Source: Sclerotiophoma versabilis (lineage: Eukaryota > Ascomycota > Dothideomycetes > Pleosporales > Didymellaceae). Taken from it: DNA of 64,000 nt. Position numbers and translations under genes: made by a program. The stretch is taken from positions 3,348,001 to 3,412,000 of the forward strand of contig JAAROD010000015.1 in NCBI GenBank assembly GCA_012274445.1. Reading direction: 5' to 3'. The notes under the pieces are model-generated. The model was not told the DNA's origin. It saw only the letters and a program-made list of their open reading frames with translations, and ran no database searches. Below, piece by piece: positions 12,836 to 23,425 of this stretch; the first letter of the stretch is position 1; each line of letters begins with the position of its first letter.

Positions 12836-14198
12836 ATACAGCATGCAGCGGATCAGAAGCATTAGATGGTGGCATATAGGGAGAGCGATGGTTTACATAG
12901 GATCAATACTGCTCAGAGCAGTTCATCACGATCTTCACCACCTGTAGATGACCTGATTCTTATCTCCTTGGGCTGTGCCCAGGACCAGTCGACAGCTATA
13001 ACAATCGTGCGCGTCGTCTTGGAACTTTGCATAGTACTTATCTGCTACTTTCCAAACACCTGGAAGGCACAAACTACGACTACCATGCCTGCTGTGGCTC
13101 TTCCTTTGTTGCACCGCACGGCGAAGAATTTACCCCCCCACCCACCCACGTGATACGGCTCCCACGGACGTGAAGATTGGTAGACCATCGGAGTTTTCGA
13201 GGCTGACGTGAGGCTACCAGAGTTCAACGACCTTCGGCCGCGTCTGGCTCCAGCGCTAGGCGGCCAATGCAGGTCCCCACACGTGCGGGTCGGGAGATCG
13301 GCCGTCGAAATGCCATGTGCCAGCCAGAGTGTGAATGCAGACGTCAAACAGACGACTGCTGCTATCGATAGGGGATTTTGCATTCTTGCCGATGGTTTGA
13401 TGGGCGTGCATGTAACTCGGTACGGGCAACCTCGACCGCAGATACGACGGTGGTCAAGGATCAGGCCTGTAGCAGACGCATCATCTCGAATCCCTCGGCC
13501 TCCCGGCGCGTCTCGGGCACTCAGACCTGGGCGCGGCTAATGTACGAATGGCGCGGTTGGCCTGGCCAAGGCAGGCGCAAGACAGCGCCCAGTTGCTCCC
13601 CCGTTTCCTCCTTTGTCGACAACTGCAGTTGCTTTTCCCCGCCATCTGAGTCCAGAGTGGGTGAGGGTTTCAGACTGGGTGGTGCAGCATCTCACACTCG
13701 ATAAGCGGCGTCTTCCCTTCGACGTCCAGCCGGCCCTTGCGCACCCTGCACTGCCTCGAAGTCGTACCACTCCTCAGACCACTACCCACCGCGACTGCAG
13801 CTCTGCCACTCAAGCGACGGAACTCGAGCAGCCACGGCACCTTTTCCTTGTCGTGCCCTGCCAACAGGCGATTCTTGCATAGGTGTTACTGCAAGCTGGC
13901 CCGTCGGTGCGCTGCAGCAACCCTGAGCGCTGCCCGCTGTCCGCCGTCCGCTGGCCGCGTTCCCTAGGATCGTGCAATCGTACATGGTGACCTGATCTGT
14001 GGCTCCATTGCTGGTAAGACGGCGCCTTTCTCCTTCTATCCACTCCCGAGGCGGTCTGTTGTGCACGCACGCGCAGCGCAGTCAGTTGCGTCCTCGTTGT
14101 TGTTGTTGTTGTTGTCCCTCCGTGTCACTGTCGCCGCAGCAGAGTCTCTGCCCGCTGTCCGCTGCCCGCTGCCCGCTGCCCGCTGCCCACCCGCCCTC
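12836..14198. other. Intergenic: srbA promoter and leader
   Basis: GC-rich from about 13100, with several overlapping frames on both strands that look like composition artefacts. Two CACGTG E-box cores are visible, near 13146 and 13278, a class of site that bHLH proteins bind. Low-complexity runs occur towards the start of srbA, including a TTG/TGT run at about 14093-14115. No separate gene is supported. Confidence 0.45.
14161..14188. repeat. GCTGCCC short tandem repeat
   Basis: Four copies of a 7-bp unit (GCTGCCC) lie 11 bp before the srbA start. A looser version of the same CCGCTG-rich motif is at about 13928-13960. In the mRNA this would be a C-rich 5' leader. Confidence 0.8.
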
Positions 14199-14803
14199 AT
14201 GGCTACTGACGCCCATGGCAGCCCCGACGACGGGCTGGAGCTGGAGAGGATTGCCGTGCGTGTTGCTGCCACTGCCTGGCGCACCGTCACCAGCTGATCG
14301 CTGTGCTAACATGGCGCCCGCAGGTTGGCCCGTACTGCGTCGCAGACTTTGGCCCCAACGCGAGTCCCCAGCAGCAGCAGCAGGCCCGCCGCGCTGAGCC
14401 TCCGCCGCCGCTGGCGAGCACCACTGCCGACGGCAGCATGGAGGACCCCATGATCTCGAGCGACTTCCCCTTCGGCGGCATGCGCGGCCCTTGGCTGACC
14501 ACTGCGGGAGACGACATGACCCTCGCCGCCCCGGCCGACGACCTCACCAGCTGGACCGAGTGGATGCAGTACAACCCCGCCGCTGCCTCGCAGAACCCCC
14601 GCCAGTCGCTGCCTCCCCAGATGACCGCTGCAAACGCGACGACCGTGCCTGCCTCTGCCCCCATGTACTCGCAGGCCGGCGTGCCTTTCACCTTTGGCGG
14701 CGCCGGCGACATGCCCGCTGCCTTCGACTTCACTGGCCACGCCCTGAGCTCGCCCTCGACCGTCGATCCTCAGCAGCAGAATGGCTTCTACTCCCCGCCC
14801 GTG

Positions 14804-14834
<31 letters not shown>

Positions 14835-17257
14835 CGCACCACCACCAGCCGCACCACCAGCCGCAGCAACCACTCTACACGCCCAGTGCGTTCACTCACC
14901 CTGGCCCGCCCGCCTCGACACCGAGTCTCCACCACAGCCCCGCCTCCCTCAACAACGGCACATCGTCATCGCACTCCTCGCCCGAGCCCGCAAACCTCAA
15001 GAAGAGGAAGTCGACCGAGGACACCGACGACTTCGACGATGCACCGTCAGGCAAGAAGGGCGCCTCACAGCCGCCCAAAAAGACCGCCCACAACATGATC
15101 GAGAAGCGGTACCGAACCAACCTGAACGACAAAATCGCCGCGTTGCGCGACAGCGTCCCCAGTCTGCGCGTCATGTCCCGCCCCAACGGCACCGAGGAGG
15201 ACGACGACCCTGAGGACCTCGAGGGTCTCACACCCGCACACAAGCTGAACAAGGCTACTGTGCTCTCCAAGGCCACCGAGTACATTCGACACCTGGAGAA
15301 GCGCAACAAGCGCCTGGCTGAAGAAGTTGCAACTCTGAAAGGACGCATTGAGAGCTACGAGAAGATGGCCATCTCTGGACCTATGACCCTGCACGGACCC
15401 GTTAGCACGCCTGACGGCAGCAGATTCCAGGAAGACCCGTTCGCCCATCCCATGGCAATCGCTGGACCCCCGCAGGGATTAATACCCGTGCCGGACAATA
15501 TCCGCGCTCTGCAGCAAGGACTACCACCGCAGCAGCACTACGCCCACGCTTATCCGCAGTATCCTGCGCAGACTCGTCAGCCTACAGGACCCCCCATGGT
15601 CAACGGACGCCGAAGCAGTGCAATCATGGGCAAGCTCATGGTCGGCTCTCTTGCCGGTTTGATGATCCTCGAGGGCTTCTCTACCCGGGAGCAATCACAA
15701 GAAGAACCATCTGGCCGTGGTCTTTTCGCTCTACCTGTCAACCTCGCCTCCCTTCTGTCTCCCACCACATCTTTCGGTAGCATGACAGCGCAGATACCCA
15801 TTGCGAAGCTACTCCTTGTCTTTGGCGCTTTCTTTTACATCATTGCTCCTCTATTTGAGCCCAAGCCCAGGTTGAAGAAGAAGTCAGTTCCGGCCTTTGT
15901 GCTGGCTCCTGCGCCCTCTCTTGCCTCCCCGGTTGAGGTGCGTCGCAAGGCGTGGCTCACTGCCATCCAGACCGTTTGGGTGCCCCAGCATAACTTTGTC
16001 CTCGAGCTTGCAGCTCTTGTCTCGAAGATGCTGAAGCTCAGCACGCGCAGGATCATTGGCTGGGACGGCTACGCTTACCTCACTGGCACAACGAAGGATC
16101 AGGAAATTGCACGGGTCAAGGCATGGAATATTGCACTGGACGCTCAGCTTACGGGCGGCGATGCGGAGATCAGCAAGAGCAGACTTGTGCTGAGCTTGAT
16201 GGCATCCGGAACGCTGCCAGATACACCGGCACGACTCATGCTCAAGGCACTGCACATCCGTGTATTGCTCTGGGAGGTTTCATGTGCCGCACACGGCGGG
16301 TGGCGAGCAGTTGACGAAATGAGTGCCAAAGTGGCTCGCAGCTACTGGAATGCCGCCCGCAGCGAACATCGCATCGCCAGCAACTCGAAGGATGCTGATG
16401 CGGAGCCGCTACCTGACCATTTGGCTGCTCTTATCCAGAGGGAGTGCGATGAGGTGCTAGTCGCACCAATCATTCAGCGCGCCTACAACCTCGCCTGGAA
16501 CCGGCCGAACGCTGATAACACTGTCGTTGATCTTTCCATGGACGGTGTTGTTGAGGACTTCGCCATCAGCTCGCCGCTCGACGCACTTGCCGCATGGTAC
16601 TCCAGCCTTGTTCTGAACAGGGGCCTTGCTGCCTACCTTGCAACGAAGAAGTCTACCTCTACCTCTAACCTTGATCTCGCTCTCGAAACTGCACCTGCCA
16701 ACTCGCAAGCTTACATGCGAGCTCTGGTTGCCGATGCTGTTGTCTTTGACGAGGACCACGACGCCCGTATTGCCAAAGCACTCGAAGCTCTACCTAAGCC
16801 ACCCTCTTCGAAGGCCAGCGAGGCTGGCCTGAATCTTGTCGGCGACGGCACTGTCGCAGTCGATGTTCGCAAGGCACTTACATTGGCAAAATGCCTTTCC
16901 CTCATCGAATCTTCAAACCGAGATGCACACAAGCGCGCCATCTTCGTCGTCAACAACACCTTCCTTCCCGAATGCACTACAACACTACTCAGCTTTGTTG
17001 CCGGCTACAAGATCCTCAGACACTTCATGGAAGACTCGTCACTGCAAGCTCAGACTAGCTCCGGCCTTGAACGCATTGCTTGTGCACTCCGCATGTGGGT
17101 CGGACGCGAGACTGGCCGTCGTAGTGGTTTGTCGAACAAGGCGAGAAGCAAGATTGTGGAATATTGCCTCAAGACAAGCAAGACGCTGGTCGGGCTTGCG
17201 GAGGTTGACGACGGATACGTGAGTGCGAGTGTGAAAGACGACGAGGCTTCATCATAA
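14199..17257 (+). CDS. srbA: SREBP-family bHLH membrane transcription factor
   Basis: ER-anchored precursor of a transcription factor controlling ergosterol synthesis, hypoxia adaptation and iron homeostasis in filamentous fungi (SrbA). Two exons: 14199-14255 and 14324-17257, about 996 aa, matching the family length. The intron has GTGCGT, GCTAAC and CAG signals. A start at 14439 (MEDPMISSDF) is the alternative. The N terminus is acidic and low-complexity, with a Gln run then His/Pro/Gln (about 14808-14870). The bHLH-leucine zipper lies near residues 268-365 with HNMIEKRYRTNLNDKI; Tyr282 in place of the usual bHLH Arg is diagnostic of SREBPs. Two membrane segments follow, about 455-473 and 510-531, with the short lumenal loop expected of the family, then the C-terminal fungal SREBP domain (DUF2014). 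Expected regulation is proteolytic release through the Dsc/rhomboid route. Identity very sure, first exon moderately. Confidence 0.95.
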
Positions 17258-17916
17258 TTTTCCTTCTTTTTGAAACTTTGAACATAGGGTTAAAGCATCC
17301 CAACCCGGATCGCTGGCGTTTTACGGTAAGAAGATTCAGCTGTCCCGGCTCTTGTTTTGGAACTCTGGGACTGCCCAAGGAGGCTCTGTCTGCTTTCAGT
17401 TTTTGTTTGTTGCTGTATATGCACCACTACATAGATACCACTCAATGCCATCGTCCCAGTCACTATAGTGATTTTTCAACACCCCTCTGTTCATATCCAT
17501 ATCTAGTCCCACCTGTGCAGTCACATGTAGCGCCCAAGTTAGCCACACTACAAGCTCCCATGTACATTCAAGGTACAAGTCACACCCGGTGCAGGAGCAG
17601 CAGCAGCAGCCTTGGATTGACACCGTGCTACGCAACCACCCTTATGCCTTGAATTAGTTCAAAGCCGCGACCAGGTTCAAGTGTGTAATTAGAAAGAAAG
17701 TCAAAGTTGACGACAACAAAGTGAGTCTGTCTGATAAATAATAGTATAACCGTATCCAATGCTTGTCGCTCATGGTTTGAAAAGAAAAATCCCCCCAAAA
17801 CGCCGGTCTATGCAAGGGTTGCGAGTACGCCGATTATATGCAGGTATATGGACACATGTCACCATCTCATCATAGATACCTAGATCGTCCAACCCCCCCC
17901 CCCCCCCCCCCGGTGG
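17258..17916. other. Convergent 3' intergenic (srbA / pfa3)
   Basis: Holds the 3' ends of two convergent genes. No open frame of interest. A 19-base C run adjoins the pfa3 stop. Confidence 0.6.
17893..17911. repeat. Poly(C)/poly(G) homopolymer, 19 bases
   Basis: Nineteen consecutive C on the plus strand, five bases beyond the pfa3 stop codon, so it would be a G19 run at the very start of that gene's 3' UTR. Homopolymer length is prone to assembly error. Confidence 0.95.
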
Positions 17917-19740
17917 TTAATCATCCTTCCGCTCGTCCCAATCCTTTGCTTTACGCTCCCGACTACTGCTCTTCTTGCTCTTTCTCGGCGCGTCCAAGAA
18001 GCCGTCGGGGAGATCGTTCCAATTCTTGGTCGCAGGCAGGGTCTTCGTCTGGGTCTTGATCCTGCGGTCTGCGGCCTGTTCGTCGCTCGATTCTTCGTAT
18101 TCGTCTCCGTCGTCCTCGGAGATGTAGTTGTACTCGTCAAACTTCTTCTTTGTTGCGATTGTCTGGAGCGGCACGTCACCGTCCGCATACATGCCCTGCT
18201 CCCTACCGAGGATCTGATCTGCTTTGTTCGGACTCCTACGACCGTCGCGGTGGGCGGCTACAGCACCGTTTCCTGCGGCGCTGAGGTACTGGGTCTGGTC
18301 GGCGTGGCGGTAGGATACGCGCGGGGACGGGGGATTGTAGGCGCCTGGTTGCCAGCCCTGGGGCACGCGGCCGACGCGGCGGAACTCTGCTTCCGTGGGC
18401 GTGTCAACCCCCCAGCCGGCAGCGCGTTCTCGCTGCTTCTGTTGCTGCTCTTCTCGCTCACGGTCCTGGCGAATGCGTTCGCGGGCTGCGACCCACTTGG
18501 AGCTTGGCTCCCACGACCAGCCGTCGCCTGTGGTATTGATGATGGGAAGGAACCACTTGAGGGGCGAGGGCCCAAAGACGTGGGCTACGTTGCGTTTCCA
18601 GCCCAGATCAAATGCGTTTGGGAGCTGCTCGTTGTCTCGCTCGTCGAGGTAGTTGTCGTAGCGGTCCTGGTATTGCTGGCGTTCTCGGTGTTCGTACGAG
18701 TTGTAAGCGGGATGCGAGTAGCCGTTGGTCTGGCCATTGGGAGGCGGCGGTGAGCGCGAGGGCGTCTCGCCTTCTTCCGGTCTCGTCACCCCTGGGAGTG
18801 CGTTCGCGTGGATCTCGCGCAGTTGGTCGCCGATGCTTAGTCGGCCGTTGGCGTGGGCATCGAGGTAGTTGCGATGGTTGAGGTTGTGTTTCATCGCCTG
18901 TTTGAGCGGTGATAGGTAGCGCGTCTTCTCCAGGCTCTCAATGGTAGTCTGGCCCTTTGCCGTGAGCCACAAATGCCAGGCGGTGAAGCCGGTGATGACG
19001 ATGCCAATGATGCCGGAAAGCACGGCAAGCAAGACGTCGTTGATGGGCATGAAGGACTCGGTGTACTGGTTGTCGGTCAGGATCTCGCTCCAGACCCAGG
19101 CGGCAGAGGTGGCGAAGCAGAGCCAGCAGAACAGGGTCAGGTATATCAGGAACAGCAGGAAGGGCTTGTAGTTGCGCAGGCCAACGCAGGTGGCGAGCCA
19201 GGGGCAGTGGTGGTCCATCTTCAGGACGCAGCGCTTGCAGGTGGAGCAGTGGTGGGCGCGGTCGGGCTTGTGGGTCTGGCACTTGTTGCAGAAGCGGACG
19301 CCGCCGTCAGAGGCCTTGACGGTGAAGGAGGTGTACTGGGTGGCGCCGGCCTCCTGCTGGGGCAGGTTGGTGTAGCCATTGTTGTGGTTCAGCGGCGAGC
19401 CGGGGTCGGTGAAGACGGCGGTGGTGTAGCTCCAGTTGAGCATGCAGTAGAGCAGGAAGCCGAGGGCGGAGGTGAAGTGGCCTGCGTGGGAGTGTCAGCG
19501 GAGCGCGTGTCTCGACGGTTGCGGGCGGCGGGCTGGCGCACCAGTCCAGGCATTCTTCGAGGGCACGAAGCCGATGCCGACCTCGACCCAGACGGCCCAG
19601 GAGGTCAGGCCGTAGACGAACAGCAGCGGGAAGTAGGTGATGGTGTTGCAGCAGTAGCGCTCAACCCGTCGTGCCCAGGCGCGGGGGCGCATTGCGCGCG
19701 AGGGCGAGGATGGGGGGGAGGGCGAGCCCAGCGTGGCCAT
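17917..19740 (-). CDS. pfa3: DHHC palmitoyltransferase, Pfa3-like
   Basis: Protein S-acyltransferase; yeast Pfa3 sits in the vacuole membrane and palmitoylates Vac8, needed for vacuole fusion. Two exons on the minus strand: 19740-19542 and 19481-17917, 587 aa. The start (MATLGSPS) leads into the first membrane segment (TITYFPLLFVYGLTSWAVWV), the intron falls in the loop, and the second segment follows (TSALGFLLYCMLNW). The catalytic Cys-rich domain starts near Cys131 (RFCNKCQTHKPDRAHHC) and carries DHHC at 156-159 in MDHHCPWLATCVGLRNYK. Two more membrane segments follow (PFLLFLIYLTLFCWLCF and LLAVLSGIIGIVITGF), then a TTxE-like motif (QTTIESLEKTRY). The long C-terminal tail is hydrophilic, ending in a Lys/Asp/Ser-rich stretch. 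Pfa3 is favoured over Pfa4/Pfa5 by layout and tail, but that choice is an inference. Confidence 0.93.
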
Positions 19741-20835
19741 GTGGTTAGCGGCGCAGCGCGAGACAGGGCATGGGAGTCGGGTCTGAGTCTGAGTGCGGCG
19801 ACGGAGCGAGTGGACGGGTTCGAGCGGACGCAACGGGGCCAGGCTAGCGCAGGCGATGCATTCGAGAAGACGCGTCGAAGGCTGCGAACAGGTGCGGCGG
19901 GAGAGCTGAGATGGGCTGTTGCACGGCCGGTTTCAGGGAGCAGCGGCGCACAGCAGCGCACGGCGGCGTCGGGGCGGGCGGGGGCTAGGGAGGGAGCGAC
20001 AGCACGAGGCCGGCGATAGGGGCTGCGTAGTACTGCGTGCTGTGCTCGCAGGGACGCGAGCGGGCAAGTGGCTGTGGGAGGCTGTGGGCGGCTGCGAGTG
20101 GCTGCGAGTGGCTGCGAGTGGCTGCGAGTGGCTGTGGAGGCTGCCACTGTCTTACCCCGGACGCGAGCTGGCGGAAGCACTCCCAGCAGTGATCTGGTCG
20201 TGTGCCGGCCGGGGTCCAGCCGACTCCAGCGTCCGCCGCCGCCGTCTCCGCCAATCGACCGCGCGGCTGGCCCTGCGCTGCGCTCTGCCTGAGTAAGCAG
20301 TCGCCCGCCAATCAGCGGAGCGTCTGAGCCGAGAGACGGCGGCGCACAGGGAGGTGCAGCTACAGCTCCTTCCAGCTACTTGCAGCTACTTCGTGCAACT
20401 GCCTCCAGACAGCCAGACGTCGCCGACACGCACTGGCTGCCGCCGCCGCCCTGGCTGCTGCCATGCCTCCCTTGATGCTTGAATGAGACGTCTGCCCACT
20501 TGGCGACGCGTCTCCGCCCCGGTGTCTCCACCGCTGCCATGACCGTGCAATTAAACGTAGCTTGACACAGACAGGGATGGGCCAGCTCGACCCGCGCATC
20601 TGTATTGGTGCACCTGTATCAGTTGCGACAGCCCCCGTGATAAACGCACGCTCCTGCCTGCTGTGCGACACCTCCGACTGTCATACAGCTGTCGCCGCCT
20701 TGCTGGCTTCTCCTCTTCGCTGTCGTCGCCCGGTGCTCCTGCCCTTTCACCCTGCGAGCATGCACTGATTCACTCGTTTGCCTCGTTTGCCCTCTGCCTG
20801 TCCGTCTGTCTGTCCCGCCCGTGCCGCTTCTCGCC
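19741..20835. promoter_or_regulatory. Divergent promoter region pfa3 / GT25
   Basis: About 1.1 kb between two divergent start codons, GC-rich with several repeats and no supported gene. The large plus-strand frame overlapping pfa3 (18973-20019) is a high-GC antisense shadow. Confidence 0.5.
20091..20130. repeat. GCTGCGAGTG 10-bp tandem repeat
   Basis: Four perfect consecutive copies of a 10-bp unit, flanked on both sides by diverged GCTGTGGG/GCTGTGGA copies (about 20071-20090 and 20131-20140). It lies in the divergent promoter region. Confidence 0.9.
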
Positions 20836-22234
20836 ATGCTTGCGACCAGGAAACGGCCGCTGCTGCTGCTGGCCGCCCTCAGCCTCGTGCTCGTCGTCAT
20901 CTTCTACCACAGACACCAGGCCGACCACCTCTACCGCCAGTGGTCGACGTCAATCGAGGCGCATCCCGTGAAGCTTCCTGCAAACACCACCCTCGGCTTT
21001 GGTGCTGTCGTTGTCGTCTCCAAAGAGGGCTCTGAACGCCGTCACGCCCTGCTCCAGGCTGCAAACGTCACCGACGTTGACCTCACCATCCCAGAGCAGC
21101 CGCAGTGGACCGAGGGCGATGTTCAGAGGTTCATCAACGGCCAGACTAATGTCCAGAGAGGCTCCATACTAGCGTGGTTGGGCCACCACAACGCTCTCCG
21201 CTGGTAAGCACCTCCCTCGTCTGCACGCGCTTCTTGGCTGCAGCCTCGTCCCCCATCTCGCAGACCCGCCGCTAAACCACCCCCGCAGGTTCCTCGACTC
21301 TGGCCTCGAGACTGCCCTCATCCTCGAAGACGACGTCGACTGGGACATCCGCCTTCGCAGCATCCAGATTCCGCTAGCTGCGAGCGCTGCACGCCAGCTC
21401 CTCCCACCACAGCGATCCTACCACCCCTTCGCCAACCTTGGCAGCAAGCACGTGCATTATTGGGGCAACCACAATGACTGGGATCTGCTCTACCTTGGCC
21501 ATTGCGGCGACTATTTCGATGAGATCACCGAAGGTGGTCCGAAAACAACGAGCAAGCGCTACAACCTGACCGGCACCCCCCACGTTCTCTACAAGGACTA
21601 CACTTTGCCCATGCGATCCGACCTGCACCCTTTCACACAAGCCCTGTTTGGCGCACTACAGATGCCCGCCCACTCGCGAGTCTTCCACCGTTCAAAGTTT
21701 CCCCTCTGCTCTTTTGGCTATGCCGTTACACGCCCGGCCGCCGAACGACTGCTCAACGACCTCGCACCACCCAAGCTTCGTAAGAAGGGTCCTCGCGCGT
21801 TCGACGTCTCGCTCCTGCACGCCTGCAACAAAGGCTCTAAGACGCCCTCGCCCACGGTAAGCTGGAAAAACCCCAAGCCTCACCCCGATCCCAACTTGCG
21901 CTACAAGTACGCGAGTCCTGGTCTCCGCTGCTGGACTCTCAACTCCGAGCTATTCCACCATATGCCAGGCCAAAGCGAGATTGCAGAGATTGGCGCAAGA
22001 GCTGGAGAAGAAGAGGCTGGCGTCCCACCTGTCGATCTTGCTGGCCAAGCACAGGTCATCTACCGGAACGAAACGACCAACATTGACTGCGGGTTTTGGA
22101 GCGGCGCATTCGCATTCGACGAGAATAATGCAGACCAGCTCCGCACGCTGCAAGAGAAAGTGGGAAGGGAAGGCCGGTGTCTGAAGGAAGGACGCCGAGA
22201 AACAGACGACACACTACAAAAGCTCATGGACTAG
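20836..22234 (+). CDS. GT25-family glycosyltransferase, type II membrane protein
   Basis: Two exons: 20836-21203 and 21289-22234, 437 aa. A short basic N terminus (MLATRKRP) precedes one membrane segment at about residues 8-25, so a Golgi-lumen type II protein is likely. The lumenal part opens with a beta-strand pattern (LGFGAVVVVSKEGSERRHALLQAANV) typical of family 25 (LPS/procollagen-type) glycosyltransferases. An acidic metal/nucleotide-sugar motif LILEDDVDWDIR lies at about residues 134-145, just after the intron. Further on come HYWGNHNDWDLLYLGHCGD and a Cys-containing CSFGYAVTRPAAERLL block, as in GT25. Donor and acceptor sugars cannot be read from sequence. No gene symbol is assigned because fungal members are little studied. 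Confidence 0.85.
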
Positions 22235-23425
22235 AAGCCCGGGGCTACACAGTGGTCGCGCTCTTATGAGCCAACACGCATGCTCATCGACTGAGCATCT
22301 CACAACTGTACATATTGGAACCGTCGACGACAACATTTACCGTTCAGCGAAACTTGGGAAACTCGGAGTACAAGGGCGTATATTGGAGCTTATATGACGT
22401 TTTCGGATACCATGCAGGAAGCACTGCACATATGGCGCACGTAGGGATTTTTTTCGGCTTCAAACCTTGTTCTTGGATTGGAACAGGGAACTCGTAGCGA
22501 GAACACGAACAAACAACAGCATTGATACCACAGTAGAACTAGACCATCTGAAATCAAATACCCACACCTGTCAGCCTGAAGCGCACTACTTCTCCCGTTG
22601 TTGGCGAGACAAGGATGCAACCCATTAACAGAGGCATGCACATGCACTTCGTGCGCGGACTCTAAATCCTCTTGCCCTCGGTATCAGCGCACAGCAAACG
22701 CACCACCCGATCCACACACACCGGCAATCCAAGGAACCCGTTATACCCGAACCGTTATGATCGCCACTGTCAGGGATCGGTCCCTCCCTCTCTAGTGCAA
22801 AAACCTGAAACAAACCCGCGGAATCCAACTTTGTGAATCAAGCCGGTAACTGGAGCTAAGCTTTTTCGAAACGTGGGCTAAGCTTTTCTTTCCCCTCCCT
22901 TCCCTTTCCTTCCCTCTTCAAACACGTCATTTCGAGCCGATCATGTATGAGTGCATAGTGTGTGCGTGTGCGTGTGTACGGTGTGCGTGTGGGGAGTGTG
23001 AGGGGGGGTTAAACGGAGTGGAATGGTATGGTATGGTATGGTATGGTATAGTATGGTATGGTATGATATGATACGGAATGGAGAGCTGCGTGTTTTGACG
23101 CCGTAGTATGCGGCATATTTGTACTGTGCGCATGCGTCTGAGCCCGTGTGAGACGTGAAAACGTACACGAAGCCGAGAAAGTGGATTCTAAACCAGATAT
23201 AGACTAGACTTCAGATTGATTGGTAGTGGGTAATGCACATATACATATATACTATACCCAGGGTATGCGCTATTGAGATCAAACCGGTTAACTCCAAATA
23301 GAGAAATTTCAAATGCTAGAATGCTCCCAAAGACCGCAGCGATCCAAAGGATTCCTTAATCGTGTACAACTGTACATGCGCCGTACTCCAATGCTGTAAA
23401 ATGCTCAATGGTAAAACGCAGTTTT
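22235..23425. other. Convergent intergenic with simple repeats
   Basis: Lies between the 3' ends of the GT25 gene and the minus-strand lipase gene. It contains GT-rich (22960-22995) and GGTAT-rich microsatellites. No gene supported. Confidence 0.55.
23023..23077. repeat. GGTAT pentanucleotide microsatellite
   Basis: About eleven 5-bp units, mostly GGTAT, with a few AGTAT and GATAT variants, next to a GTGTGC-rich run upstream. It gives rise to spurious His/Thr/Tyr/Pro-rich minus-strand frames. Confidence 0.9.

Noticed and set aside
14306..14935. 209-codon minus frame over srbA
   Set aside because: Low-complexity antisense of the Gln/Pro-rich SREBP N terminus.
18973..20019. 348-codon plus-strand frame antisense to pfa3
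   Set aside because: Gly/Ala/Arg-rich product of a high-GC antisense frame over a gene with clear DHHC motifs; no domain.
22927..23168. His/Thr/Tyr/Pro repeat frames on the minus strand
   Set aside because: Translation of GGTAT and GT microsatellites.
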